Source of the DNA: Sinomonas atrocyanea
GTDB taxonomy: Bacteria; Actinomycetota; Actinomycetes; Actinomycetales; Micrococcaceae
NCBI RefSeq assembly: GCF_001577305.1
Contig: NZ_CP014518.1
Span: forward strand, 3,906,001 to 3,970,000
DNA: 64,000 bases
Reading direction: 5' to 3'
The position numbers and the translations under genes were made by a program. The notes beneath the pieces were generated by a model. It saw only the letters and a program-made list of their open reading frames with translations. It searched no databases and was not told the DNA's origin. Shown piece after piece: positions 16,731-26,673 of the stretch; positions within the stretch are counted from its first letter, which is position 1, and every line of letters starts with the position of its first letter.

Positions 16731-17843
16731 CTACCCGGCGCCCTGCGCGGTCACGGCGATGGTGACGTCCTCGAGATTGGGCAGGGCGTGCCCGAGCCGG
16801 TGCGCCCCGGCGGCCCGCAGCTCATCCGTCTGGGCGGCCGTGGTGAGCGGGTCGACCCGGACCGTGGCGGAGCCGTGGAGACGGTGGCCGATCCAGCGCA
16901 GCTGGACCCGTTCGACCGCCAGCACCCCGGGGGTATGGGCCAGGGCGTGCTCGGCCCGATCGACGAGGTCGGGCTCGATGCCGTCGAGCAGCCGGCGGCC
17001 GAGGCTGCGGACCGTCCCCCACAGGAGCACGAAGATCGCGACGCTGATCAGCAGGCCCACGATCGGGTCGGCCAGCGGGAAGCCGAGCATGACGCCGACC
17101 GCGCCGGCGACGACGGCGAGGGAGGTGAATCCGTCGGTGCGTGCGTGGACGCCGTCGGCCACGAGGGCCGCCGAGCCGATCCTCCGCCCCACGCGGATGC
17201 GGTAGACGGCTACGGCCTCGTTGCCGGCGAAGCCGATCACCCCTGCCGCGGCGACCCACCAGAGGTTCTGCAGCGGCTGGGGATGGAAGAGCCTGTCGAT
17301 CGACTGCCACGCTGCCACGACCGCGGAGAGGGCCACGACCGCGATGATGAACAGGCCGGAGAGGTCCTCGGCCTTCCCGAGCCCGTAGGTGTAGCGGCGG
17401 GTGGCGGGGCGGCGGGCCAGGAGGAACGCGACCCAGAGCGGGACGGCCGTGAGCGCGTCGGAGAAGTTGTGCACGGTGTCGGCCAGGAGCGCCACCGAGC
17501 CGCTGACCAGGACCACGAGGAACTGCAGGACGGTGGTGCCCAGCAGGACGAAGAGGCTGATCTTCAGGGCCCGGACGCCCTCCGCGCTCGCCTCGAGGGC
17601 GTCGTCGATCGAGTCCGAGGAATCGTGGGTGTGCGGGACGAAGAACTCCTTGAGCGTTCCGAGGAAGCCGTGGTGGTGATCGTGCCCGTGGTCATGCGCG
17701 TGGCCGTGCGCGTGGTCGTGGCCATGCGCGTGGTCGTGGTCATGGCCGTGGCCGTGGCCATGCGCGTGGTCGTGGTCATGGCTGTGGTCGTGGTCGTGGT
17801 GCTGGTCCGCTTCCGTGGAGTGCGGGGCGTGCTCGGCGCTCAT
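16731..17843 (-). CDS. His-rich cation diffusion facilitator (metal exporter)
   Basis: 370 residues. The first 60 residues are an extreme His/Asp/Gly tract (HDHDHSHDHDHAHGHGHG...), a metal-binding cytosolic tail. Six membrane segments follow, with the CDF site motifs LLADTVHNFSDALTAVPLW (HxxxD in TM2) and ALVADGVHARTDGFTSLAVV (HxxxD in TM5). The C-terminal cytosolic dimerisation domain is VERVQLRWIGHRLHGSATVRVDP. CDF proteins export Zn, Co, Ni, Cd or Fe against protons. Its ATG overlaps the stop of the ArsR-type gene (ATGA), and that sensor has KmtR-like Ni/Co ligands, so Ni/Co export is the best guess. Confidence 0.9.
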   Translation of the reverse strand: MSAEHAPHSTEADQHHDHDHSHDHDHAHGHGHGHDHDHAHGHDHAHGHAHDHGHDHHHGFLGTLKEFFVPHTHDSSDSIDDALEASAEGVRALKISLFVLLGTTVLQFLVVLVSGSVALLADTVHNFSDALTAVPLWVAFLLARRPATRRYTYGLGKAEDLSGLFIIAVVALSAVVAAWQSIDRLFHPQPLQNLWWVAAAGVIGFAGNEAVAVYRIRVGRRIGSAALVADGVHARTDGFTSLAVVAGAVGVMLGFPLADPIVGLLISVAIFVLLWGTVRSLGRRLLDGIEPDLVDRAEHALAHTPGVLAVERVQLRWIGHRLHGSATVRVDPLTTAAQTDELRAAGAHRLGHALPNLEDVTIAVTAQGAG

Positions 17844-18226
17844 GCGCTCTCCTTCTCCTTCTGGCCGGCGTCGGCCTGCACGTGGTGGTGGCGCGGGACT
17901 CCTCCGAGGGAGTGCTCCGCCTGGAAGATCGCATCGGAGACCATCTGCGAGGCGTGCTCGTTGGCCAGCCGGTAGAAGGCCCTCGTCCCCTCCTGGCGGG
18001 CGGTGACGATCCGGGCCAGGCGGAGCTTGGCCAGGTGCTGCGACACGCCCGCCGGCGCCTTGCCCACCGATTCCGCGAGCTCGTTCACGGACAGCTCTCC
18101 CTGGGCGCGCAGCGCAAGGATGATCCGCACCCGGGTCGCGTCGGCGAGCATCGAGAAGACCTCTACCGCAAGGTCCACGTACTGGGAGTCGGGGTCGAGT
18201 CCGCAGATCTTCTTATCTGCATTCAT
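17840..18226 (-). CDS. ArsR/SmtB-family metal sensor, KmtR-like (Ni/Co)
   Basis: 128 residues from ATG at 18226; a TTG at 18262 is in frame but unneeded. The winged helix is FSMLADATRVRIILALRAQGELSVNELAESVGKAPAGVSQHLAKLRLARIV. Counting from this ATG, H91, E104, H105, H113 and H114 match, with a constant offset of three, the ligands I recall for mycobacterial KmtR (H88, E101, H102, H110, H111), a Ni/Co sensor that represses a CDF exporter. Here the next gene, overlapping by 4 bp, is a CDF exporter. The ATG sits inside an inverted repeat at 18214-18235 and lacks a Shine-Dalgarno, so the message may be leaderless and autoregulated. Confidence 0.85.
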   Translation of the reverse strand: MNADKKICGLDPDSQYVDLAVEVFSMLADATRVRIILALRAQGELSVNELAESVGKAPAGVSQHLAKLRLARIVTARQEGTRAFYRLANEHASQMVSDAIFQAEHSLGGVPRHHHVQADAGQKEKESA

Positions 18227-18235
18227 ACGCAGATA
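18214..18235. promoter_or_regulatory. Candidate operator of the KmtR-like sensor
   Basis: Inverted repeat TATCTGC (18214-18220) and GCAGATA (18229-18235) with an 8-nt centre that includes the start codon. Position over the start of the sensor gene fits autorepression by blocking initiation. Confidence 0.6.
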
Positions 18236-18277
18236 ATGGCAGCTGGAGTGGCCCTGGTGCAAAGCGCGGCGAGCGGG

Positions 18278-19192
18278 TCAGTGGTGCAGGTGCTCCTGGT
18301 CGCGGTGGGCGGCGTTCTCGAGCTGGAACGTGGAGTGCTCGACGGGGACGTCGAAGTGCTCGGCGACGCATTCCTGGAGCTGGACGAGGATCTGCTGGGA
18401 GTGGCCGTTGACGAGGCACTCGTCCTTGAGGGTCACGTGGCCCGTGATCACCGGGGTGCCGGTGCCGATGAGCGTCGCGTGCAGATCGTGGACGTCGAGC
18501 ACGTGCGGCAGGGCGAGCATGTGCTCCCGCACGGCGCGGAGGTCAAGGCCCTTCGGGGTGGAGGCGAGGAGGACATCGGTGGTCTCCTTCAGCAGCCGCA
18601 GGGTCCGGGGCACGATCAGGGCGCCGATGAGGAGCGAGACCAGGGCATCGGCACGGGTGAAGCCGGTTACCGCGATCACGATCGCCGCGACGATCACGGC
18701 GGCGGAACCGAGCGCGTCGTTGAGCACCTCGAGGAACGCCGCGCGGAGGTTGAAGCTGCTGTGCCGCCCGCCGGCGAGGACCACCAGGGCGATCGCGTTG
18801 CCGCACAGCCCGATCACGCCGAACCAGAGCATCGCGGACGAGCCGACTGCGGGCGGTTCGACCAGGCGTCGGATGGCCTCCACGAGGACGAGGGTGCCGA
18901 CCACGAGCAGCAGTCCCGCCTGGAGCGCGGCCGCGAGCACCTCGGCGCGCCGGTAGCCCCACGTGCGTTCGGGGGTGCGGGGCCGCATCGCGAGCGAGGC
19001 GGCGATCAGTGCGATGACGAGCCCGGACGCGTCGGTGAACATGTGCCCGGCATCGGCGAGGAGCGCGAGCGAGCCGGACAGGAGCGCGCCGACGATCTCC
19101 GCCGCGAGGATCAGCACGGTCACGCACAGGGCGGCAAACAGCCGCGCACGGTCCTGCGTCGCGTCGGCATGGGAGTGGTCGTGCCCGCTCAT
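18278..19192 (-). CDS. CzcD-type cation diffusion facilitator
   Basis: 304 residues from ATG at 19192, preceded by GGAGAGGGG. It has a short His-containing N-terminus (MSGHDHSHADA) and six membrane segments with LALLADAGHMFTDASGLVIAL (HxxxD) and AAFLEVLNDALGSAAVIVAA (NxxxD variant in TM5). The CDF C-terminal domain is VLDVHDLHATLIGTGTPVITGHVTL and ends in a His-rich tail (HRDQEHLHH). It matches the CzcD/ZitB group that exports zinc, cobalt or cadmium. Its start overlaps the stop of the preceding cation transporter, making it third in a coupled operon headed by the CmtR-like sensor. Confidence 0.9.
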   Translation of the reverse strand: MSGHDHSHADATQDRARLFAALCVTVLILAAEIVGALLSGSLALLADAGHMFTDASGLVIALIAASLAMRPRTPERTWGYRRAEVLAAALQAGLLLVVGTLVLVEAIRRLVEPPAVGSSAMLWFGVIGLCGNAIALVVLAGGRHSSFNLRAAFLEVLNDALGSAAVIVAAIVIAVTGFTRADALVSLLIGALIVPRTLRLLKETTDVLLASTPKGLDLRAVREHMLALPHVLDVHDLHATLIGTGTPVITGHVTLKDECLVNGHSQQILVQLQECVAEHFDVPVEHSTFQLENAAHRDQEHLHH

Positions 19193-19986
19193 CGCCGGCC
19201 CCTCTCCGCTTCCCGGTGCGATGCCCGGTCCGATGCCTGAGCCGGATACAGGGTGATCTGGAGCCCACTGGCCCGCCCGTTGGCCGCAGCAGGCGAGCAG
19301 CAGTCGCAGGCTTCCTCCGTGCCGGACTCGGCCCCGCAGGCGTCCGCACGTCCGGCGTCCGGGCCGAACGAGGGGGCGCAGCAGACGTCCCCCCGGGCGG
19401 CCTCGATGCCCTCCTTCACGGCCACCGCCGCGATGGCCAGGGCCGCGAGCGGGTCGGCCCACCACCAGCCGAAGAGGGCGTTCACCGCGAGTCCCACGAG
19501 GACCACGGCCGAGAGGTAGGTGCACAGCAGGGTCTGCTTGGAGTCCGCCACCGCGCTGCGGGAGCCGAGCTCCCTGCCCGCGCGCCGCTGGCCGTAGGAG
19601 AGCAGCGGCATGACGAGGAGGGTCACCGCGGTGAGGACCATGCCGGCCGGCGACTCGACGGGTTCCTCGGCGCCGAACAGCTTCAGCGCCGAGGTCACCA
19701 CGAGGTAGGCGGCCAGCACGAAGAACAGCCACGCGACAACCCGGAGGGCCGCCTTCTCCCGACGCTCGTGGTCATCGCCGGCGAACTGCCAGAAGATCGC
19801 CGCGGCCGAGGCCACCTCGACCACGGAGCCGAGGCCGAACCCGATCAGCGCGACGGACCCCGCCGCGATGCCCGCCACGAGCGCCACGACGGCTTCGAGG
19901 ACGTTGTAGCCGATGACCGCGAGGGAGAACTGCCGGATCCGCCGGGTGAGGACGCGCCGGCGGTCGGTCGGAAGCGCGGCCGTCAC
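19189..19986 (-). CDS. CDF-like cation transporter with Cys-rich C-terminus
   Basis: 265 residues from GTG at 19986. Membrane segments include LAVIGYNVLEAVVALVAGIAAGSVALIGFGLGSVVE, LRVVAWLFFVLAAYLVVTSALKLF and LCTYLSAVVLVGLAVNALFGWWWADPLAALAI, arranged like a CDF core without the usual cytosolic dimer domain. Instead the tail is Cys-rich (CCAPSFG...ACGAESGTEEACDCCSP). That composition suits soft-metal binding such as Cd or Pb. The GTG overlaps the stop of the CmtR-like sensor, and its own stop overlaps the CzcD start. Strict co-translation argues that it exports the metal sensed by CmtR (inference). Confidence 0.82.
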   Translation of the reverse strand: MTAALPTDRRRVLTRRIRQFSLAVIGYNVLEAVVALVAGIAAGSVALIGFGLGSVVEVASAAAIFWQFAGDDHERREKAALRVVAWLFFVLAAYLVVTSALKLFGAEEPVESPAGMVLTAVTLLVMPLLSYGQRRAGRELGSRSAVADSKQTLLCTYLSAVVLVGLAVNALFGWWWADPLAALAIAAVAVKEGIEAARGDVCCAPSFGPDAGRADACGAESGTEEACDCCSPAAANGRASGLQITLYPAQASDRASHREAERGRR

Positions 19987-20309
19987 GGCGCGCACTCCGG
20001 CACGCCGCAGGTGCAGACCGGCTCGACGGCGAGGATCACTCCGAGGAGGTCCGCGAGCGCATGGGCGAGCTTCGGGTCGGAGAGCTCGTAGCGGACGCGC
20101 CGGCCTTCCGGCTCCGCGACCACCAGGCCGCAGTCGCGCAGGCACGCGAGATGGTTCGAGAGTGCCTGCCGGCTCACCCCGATCCGCTCGGCGAGGTCGC
20201 CCGAGAAAGCGGGGCCGTCCTTGAGCTGCATCAGCACGGCGGCCCGCGTCGGGTCAGCCAGGGCCTTCCCGAATCGGGCCAGGACGGCATGGGTCGTCAG
20301 TGTCTGCAC
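19983..20309 (-). CDS. ArsR-family metal sensor, CmtR-like (Cd/Pb)
   Basis: 108 residues. The winged helix has GKALADPTRAAVLMQLKDGPAFSGDLAERIGVSRQALSNHLACLRDCGLV. Cys56 and Cys60 lie in the recognition helix (ACLRDC), and Cys99/Cys101/Cys106 lie at the C-terminus (CTCGVPEC). CmtR of Mycobacterium, as I recall it, binds Cd/Pb with Cys57, Cys61 and Cys102; positions 56, 60 and 101 here correspond with a one-residue offset. It leads a coupled operon of two exporters. The inverted repeat at 20320-20335 just upstream is a likely operator. Confidence 0.88.
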   Translation of the reverse strand: MQTLTTHAVLARFGKALADPTRAAVLMQLKDGPAFSGDLAERIGVSRQALSNHLACLRDCGLVVAEPEGRRVRYELSDPKLAHALADLLGVILAVEPVCTCGVPECAP

Positions 20310-20319
20310 CCCTCAACGC

Positions 20320-20335
20320 TACAGAAGATCCTGTA
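20320..20335. promoter_or_regulatory. Candidate operator of the CmtR-like sensor
   Basis: TACAG (20320-20324) and CTGTA (20331-20335) form a 5-6-5 inverted repeat 11 bp upstream of the sensor's start codon. Short and AT-richer than its surroundings, as expected for a promoter operator. Confidence 0.5.
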
Positions 20336-20371
20336 TCGACGAAACCGGGCCCGGTCCTCGGCGGAGCCGGC

Positions 20372-20782
20372 CTAGTCCGCCCCGACAGCGGCGAGGGCCG
20401 CGCGCAGCCGAGTGCCGGCGTCGTCCGCCACTTCACGGACCCGCTCGCTCGAGCTGAGCTGGACCATGGTCTGCGGGTCGATCGCCTCGACGGTCGTGGT
20501 GTCCGCGTCCGGGCCCCGGCGCACCACCACGTTGCAGGGCAGCAGCGCCCCCATCTCGGGCTCCGCGGCCAGCGCGCGGCTGGCGAGGTGCGGGTTGCAG
20601 GCACCGAGGATCACGTAGTCGCCCACTGCGGTGGCCGCGTCGGGCCCGAGCTTGGCCGCGAAGGTGGTCCGGATGTCGATCTCGGTCAGGACGCCGAAGC
20701 CCTGGTCCTTGAGCGCCGAGCGCACGGCCTCGACCGCCTCGGCGTAGGGAAGCTGGACATGGGTGGTGAGTGTGTAGGCCAT
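20372..20782 (-). CDS. DUF302 domain protein
   Basis: 136-residue DUF302 protein. Recognisable sequence: LPYAEAVEAVRSALKDQGFGVLTEIDIRTTFAAKLG, then YVILGACNPHLASRALAAEPEMGALLPCNVVVRR. The conserved CNPxxA and LLPCNVVV segments are the family hallmark. DUF302 proteins are often found beside copper and other stress genes; their biochemical role is not established, though the two Cys residues could bind a metal. It follows the DUF305 gene on the same strand, but a strong hairpin at 20804-20838 separates them, so it is probably its own transcript. Confidence 0.88.
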   Translation of the reverse strand: MAYTLTTHVQLPYAEAVEAVRSALKDQGFGVLTEIDIRTTFAAKLGPDAATAVGDYVILGACNPHLASRALAAEPEMGALLPCNVVVRRGPDADTTTVEAIDPQTMVQLSSSERVREVADDAGTRLRAALAAVGAD

Positions 20783-20803
20783 GCCCCGAGGCTCCCAGCC
20801 CGG

Positions 20804-20838
20804 CGGCGCCGGATCAAGGGCAGGCTGATCCGGCGCCG
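20804..20838 (-). terminator. Hairpin terminator between DUF305 and DUF302 genes
   Basis: Perfect 13-bp inverted repeat (CGGCGCCGGATCA with its complement) around a 9-nt loop, 35 bp past the DUF305 stop on the minus strand. It would end the copB-DUF6153-DUF305 transcript. Confidence 0.75.
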
Positions 20839-20872
20839 CGAGGGCAAGCGGGGACGCGGTGAGCGAGCAGGC

Positions 20873-21484
20873 TCAGAGGCTGTCCAGGAGGTCCTTCATG
20901 GACGCGACCTCCTTGGCCTGGGAGTCCACGATCGAGCCGGCCATCGCCACCGCGTCGGGGTGCGCGCCGCCGGCCTTCTCCGTCCGGGCCATCGCGATGG
21001 CGCCCTCGTGGTGGGCGATCATCTGGCTCAGGAACAGCCGGGAGGCAGCGCCGGAGTCGGCGGCCCGCAGCTTCCCCAGGTCCTCGGCGCTGAGCATGCC
21101 CTCCATGCCGTGGCCGGCATCGCCGGGCATGGCACTGGGCTGGTTCCAGGCGCCCAGCCAGCCCTTGAGCGTCGCGATCTCCGGCGCCTGCGCGCCCTTG
21201 ATCTGCTGGGCGAGGGCGCTGACCCGGCCGTCGAGGCCAGGCTTGGCCAGCACGATCTCGCTCATCTCCACCGCCTGCTCGTGGTGGGGCACCATCATCT
21301 GCGCGAACATGACGTCCTGGGCGTTGAAGGCCGCGCCGGCGGCGCTGGGGGCCGAGGACATGGGCATCGTGTGGCCGTCGTGGGCGGTGCCGGCCGCGGG
21401 GGCGGACTGAGCCGTGGCCCCGCAGCCGGCGAGGGCCAGGGCGAGGAGGGCGGCGGCGGGCAGGGCAAAGGTCTTCGCGTTCAC
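20873..21484 (-). CDS. DUF305 lipoprotein, copper locus
   Basis: 203 residues from GTG at 21484. A signal peptide with lipobox (ALLALALAGC) is followed by DUF305. The family pattern of duplicated His pairs is clear: QMMVPHHEQAVEMSEIVL and QMIAHHEGAIAMARTEKAGG, with Met-rich linkers (HDGHTMPMSS, MPGDAGHGMEGML). DUF305 has a ferritin-like four-helix layout and often accompanies copper resistance genes, where copper binding outside the cell is proposed. Here it is third in the minus-strand run copB-DUF6153-DUF305, which begins at a CsoR-type box. A hairpin follows its stop. Confidence 0.88.
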   Translation of the reverse strand: MNAKTFALPAAALLALALAGCGATAQSAPAAGTAHDGHTMPMSSAPSAAGAAFNAQDVMFAQMMVPHHEQAVEMSEIVLAKPGLDGRVSALAQQIKGAQAPEIATLKGWLGAWNQPSAMPGDAGHGMEGMLSAEDLGKLRAADSGAASRLFLSQMIAHHEGAIAMARTEKAGGAHPDAVAMAGSIVDSQAKEVASMKDLLDSL

Positions 21485-21535
21485 AAGTGTCTTCCAATCA
21501 GGTGGGCGTGGGTGTGGGCGGGCGCTGGCCCGCCC

Positions 21536-22015
21536 TCACGTCCGGCTGATCGAGAGTTCTGCGAGGTCCGGCGCGGGCGCCCGGGGCCGCACGGCGGCCG
21601 GCACCGCGGCGCGGGGCGCGCGCTGCAGCGCGTCCGACCGCCCGAGCACAACGTCGCCGGGCGGCGCCGGGGGCAGGGCCCCGGGCGCCGGGGTGCAGTG
21701 GGCCATCGCGCCGCCGGGGCCCGGCTGCGCATGGGCGCAGGCACCGAGGGAACCGGCTTGCTGCGCGGGGTCCATGTGCTGCGCGGGGGCGGCGTGCTGC
21801 CCGGGGCCGGCGGCCTGCATGGGTCCGGCGGGGTGGGCGCCGGCTGCCGGGGCCACGGGCCCGGCGTGGTCGCCGAGCACGTGCATGCCCAGCAGGCCGG
21901 CCACGACGGCCGCCACGAGGAGCAGAGTCCGGGCAGATCGCCACAGTTCACGGCGCCGAAGCCGCCGGACGGCCCCGAGGAAGGCCCGGGCTGTGTCGAT
22001 CTGCACGCTCCCCAT
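21536..22015 (-). CDS. Second DUF6153-like membrane protein, copper locus
   Basis: 159 residues. A basic N-terminus (RAFLGAVRRLRRRELWRSAR) precedes one membrane segment (TLLLVAAVVAGLLGMHVLG). The extracytoplasmic part is rich in Pro, Ala, Met, His and Gln (QAAGPGQHAAPAQHMDPAQQ, ACAHAQ...MAHC) and ends in LAELSISRT. The GLLGMH segment and the C-terminal ELSI motif match the protein at 13703-14080, so the copper island carries two divergent paralogues, each in a CsoR-boxed unit. Gene order (4 bp after copB) implies co-transcription with the copper ATPase. Function unknown; a copper chaperone or sensor at the membrane surface is a guess. Confidence 0.72.
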   Translation of the reverse strand: MGSVQIDTARAFLGAVRRLRRRELWRSARTLLLVAAVVAGLLGMHVLGDHAGPVAPAAGAHPAGPMQAAGPGQHAAPAQHMDPAQQAGSLGACAHAQPGPGGAMAHCTPAPGALPPAPPGDVVLGRSDALQRAPRAAVPAAVRPRAPAPDLAELSISRT

Positions 22016-22019
22016 CGTC

Positions 22020-24161
<2,142 letters not shown>

Positions 24162-24264
24162 CGTTCTACCCGTTCTTTCCGCAGTGGGGTCAGTTCGGGC
24201 TGTGGGGCGATCGGCGGTAGCGGGCTCTCCCGGACCGCGTCCATCGCTGACAGCGCACTCTCAA

Positions 24265-24283
24265 CATACCCCCTAGGGGTATG
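24265..24283. promoter_or_regulatory. CsoR-type copper operator upstream of copB
   Basis: CATACCCCCTAGGGGTATG, arms of 8 bp around CTA, about 100 bp upstream of the copB start. This closely matches known actinobacterial CsoR sites (TACCCC...GGGGTA) and the box at 13646-13662. Confidence 0.82.
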
Positions 24284-24295
24284 TCGGTCAAGACG

Positions 24296-25201
24296 TCAGG
24301 GCGCCGCGGGGACCGCCACGCCGGCCTCCGCCTCCGGAGCGAGCGCGCCGAGCACGGCGCGGACGTGCCGCTCCGCCAGCGGCGCCGTCGCGGCGAAGAG
24401 GGCCACGTACGACTCGCGCGCGCGCAGGAGCGGCCAGTCCGCCGGCAGCAGCTCGTACGGCATGCCCGGATCGTCCCAGGGGAACGCTCGCCACGTGTCG
24501 ACGGCCTCGACGCGCAGGCGGAACCCCTCGGCCGGGTCAAGTCCGCCGGCGCGCAGCCGCTCGAGCCGGGCCGCGTTGGCGTCGGCGAACTCGGCGTAGC
24601 GCCGCGGGGGCTCGGCCGTGTCGACGATCGCGGGGCGCCGGCCCTCGAACCCGCCGTCCTCGACGCGGAAGGCCATGTAGTCCTCCACCCCGTACGCCTC
24701 GGCGATCTCGCGCACCTGCTCCATCCGGTCCCGGGGGCAGAACCACAGGGCGCCGTAGACGGGCGCGAACCCCAGCCACTTCAGCCGGGCGCGGAAGGCC
24801 TCGCGGATCTCGCGCTCCGACTCGGGCACAGAGAACGCCACGGCCGTCCACCGCCTGTCCCACCGGACGGCGGGGTCTCCGAACCGGGCCACCTCCTGGG
24901 TTCCGATCGCGAGCCGGGCGCGCGCCGCGGCCGTGAACCGGTAGCGCGAGGCGCGGCCCCCGCCGTCGTTCTCGAGGACCCCGCGGGCGGCGAGCCGGCT
25001 CAGCGCGGTGGTGACGGCGGACCGGCTCAGCCCCACATCCTCGGCCAGCCGGACGATCGCCCGCGCCGGAAGCCACAGGTCGGTGTGCCGCCAGAACTCG
25101 CCGAGCATGGTCACGAGCAGGTGCTGGCTCGTGCCCCCTCGCTGGGGCCTGGGGAAGTCCACCATGGCGGCGCTCGGCCGCACCTGTCCTTCGTAGCGCA
25201 C
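24296..25201 (-). CDS. PaaX-family transcriptional regulator
   Basis: 301 residues from GTG at 25201, preceded by AAGGATGAGGGG; an ATG at 25165 (MVDFPRPQRGG) is an alternative. The N-terminal winged helix is SQHLLVTMLGEFW...LPARAIVRLAEDVGLSRSAVTTALSRLAARGVLE. PaaX-like central and C-terminal domains follow (RYRFTAAARARLAIGTQEVARFG, WDRRWTAVAFSVPESEREIREAFRARLKWLGFAPVYGALWFCP). PaaX proteins repress phenylacetate and related acyl-CoA degradation genes and respond to CoA thioesters. No paa genes are present here. The divergent MHS transporter and CocE hydrolase are the likely targets. Confidence 0.88.
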   Translation of the reverse strand: MRYEGQVRPSAAMVDFPRPQRGGTSQHLLVTMLGEFWRHTDLWLPARAIVRLAEDVGLSRSAVTTALSRLAARGVLENDGGGRASRYRFTAAARARLAIGTQEVARFGDPAVRWDRRWTAVAFSVPESEREIREAFRARLKWLGFAPVYGALWFCPRDRMEQVREIAEAYGVEDYMAFRVEDGGFEGRRPAIVDTAEPPRRYAEFADANAARLERLRAGGLDPAEGFRLRVEAVDTWRAFPWDDPGMPYELLPADWPLLRARESYVALFAATAPLAERHVRAVLGALAPEAEAGVAVPAAP

Positions 25202-25262
25202 CCCCTCATCCTTCCAGCCGGCGAGAAACTTTGCAGTTTTATTGACGGACGTGAGTTTTAAC

Positions 25263-25276
25263 GCAACGATAGTTGC
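25263..25276. promoter_or_regulatory. Candidate PaaX-family operator
   Basis: Inverted repeat GCAAC-GATA-GTTGC midway between the divergent paaX-like and MHS genes. A TTGACG box (25242-25247) precedes it in the MHS direction, so binding here would overlap the -10 region. Confidence 0.45.
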
Positions 25277-25326
25277 AGGTGACGCGCACCACATTCCTGA
25301 CAACGTCGTCCTCCAGGAGATCCGCC

Positions 25327-26670
25327 ATGACCGCCGGTCCAACCTCCGCCACGAGCGCCGTGGCAGCCCACGCCCCGGGCCAGCACGCGCGCAAGGCCGC
25401 CCTCGCGAGCTTCGCCGGAAGCACGCTCGAGTACTACGACTTCTTCATCTACGGCTCCGCCTCGGCCCTGATCTTCAACAGGATCTTCTTCCCGGGGATC
25501 GACCCGCTGCTCGGACAGTTCCTCTCGATGGCCACCCTGGGCATCGGCTACGTGGTCCGGCCCCTCGCGGCCGCCCTCATCGGGCACTTCGGCGACCGGA
25601 TCGGCCGCAAGCAGATGCTCGTCTTCACCCTCGTCTCGATGGGCCTGGCGACCTTCCTCATCGGCTGCCTCCCGCCCACGGCCGCGATCGGCGCCGCCGC
25701 GCCGGTCCTGCTCGTGCTGCTGCGCGTGGTGCAGGGCATCTCCGCCGCGGGCGAGTCCGTCGGCGCCGTCACGCTCTCCCTCGAGCACGCCCCCGCCGGC
25801 CGGCGCGCGTTCTTCGCGAGCTGGGTCAACACCGGCGCCGCGGCAGGGATCATGCTCGCCTCGCTCGCCTTCCTCTTCGTCTCCTTCATGCCGCAGGCGG
25901 ACCTCATCGCATGGGGCTGGCGCCTGCCCTTCCTCGCGAGCATCTTCGTCGCCGTGGCCGGATTCGTGATCCGCCGCCGCATCCCGGAGGCCGAGGTGTT
26001 CGAGGAGGCGCGGGAGGCCGGGGAGACCAAGCGGGAGCTGCCCCTCAAGGTCGTGCTGCGCGACTACTGGCCCACGGTCATCAAGGTCATCCTCTTCGGG
26101 GTATGGGCCGTCGTGTCCACGATCGTCTCCGCCTTCGGCCTCTCCTACGCCACGAACGGCCACCTCGTCCCGAGCAGCGCCATGCTCGGCAGCATCATCG
26201 TGACCGCGGCCCTCGGCATCATCGCCCAGCCCCTCTTCGGCATCCTCGCGGACCGGATCGGGCGCAAGCCCGTCTTCGTCGCCGGCAACCTGATCTGCGC
26301 GGCCTCGATCTTCGCCTACTTCTGGTCGATCTCGCAGAAGGACGTCCCGCTCGTGTTCGCCACCTCGATCCTGGTCATGGTGGTGGGCTACGGCATGGTG
26401 AACCCGCTGGGCCCCGCGATCGTCGCGGAGATGTTCCCGACCCGCATCCGCTACTCCGGCGCCGCGATCTCCTCCCAGCTCGGGCTCATCCTCACCGGCT
26501 TCGCCCCCACGATCGCCGCCGCCGTGGTGCGCCCCGGCCCCGACGGCTGGGTCCCGGTCGCGGTCTTCACCGCCGCCTGCTGCTGCCTCTCGGCGCTCGT
26601 GACCCTCGTGTGGGTCCGCGAGACCTACAAGGTGGACACCCACGAGCTGGGCGCGCGGGCGGGGGCCTGA
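25327..26670 (+). CDS. MFS transporter, metabolite:H+ symporter (ShiA/KgtP-like)
   Basis: 447 residues, 12 membrane segments. Hallmarks of the metabolite:H+ symporter family: AGSTLEYYDFFIYGSASALIFNRIFFP in TM1, GYVVRPLAAALIGHFGDRIGRKQMLV after TM2, and RVVQGISAAGESVGAVTLSLEHAP in TM4. Relatives import aromatic acids, dicarboxylates, shikimate or betaines, so an organic acid is expected. Start ATG at 25327 has CAGGAGATC upstream. It is followed 3 bp later by the CocE-type hydrolase, forming a clear operon, and is divergent from the PaaX-like regulator. Confidence 0.9.
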   Translation: MTAGPTSATSAVAAHAPGQHARKAALASFAGSTLEYYDFFIYGSASALIFNRIFFPGIDPLLGQFLSMATLGIGYVVRPLAAALIGHFGDRIGRKQMLVFTLVSMGLATFLIGCLPPTAAIGAAAPVLLVLLRVVQGISAAGESVGAVTLSLEHAPAGRRAFFASWVNTGAAAGIMLASLAFLFVSFMPQADLIAWGWRLPFLASIFVAVAGFVIRRRIPEAEVFEEAREAGETKRELPLKVVLRDYWPTVIKVILFGVWAVVSTIVSAFGLSYATNGHLVPSSAMLGSIIVTAALGIIAQPLFGILADRIGRKPVFVAGNLICAASIFAYFWSISQKDVPLVFATSILVMVVGYGMVNPLGPAIVAEMFPTRIRYSGAAISSQLGLILTGFAPTIAAAVVRPGPDGWVPVAVFTAACCCLSALVTLVWVRETYKVDTHELGARAGA

Positions 26671-26673
26671 GGC

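Noticed and set aside
17660..17820. Tandem-like DNA repeats (catgcgcgtggtcgtgg) as a regulatory or mobile repeat
   Set aside because: They simply encode the His/Asp/Gly tract of the CDF protein on the minus strand.
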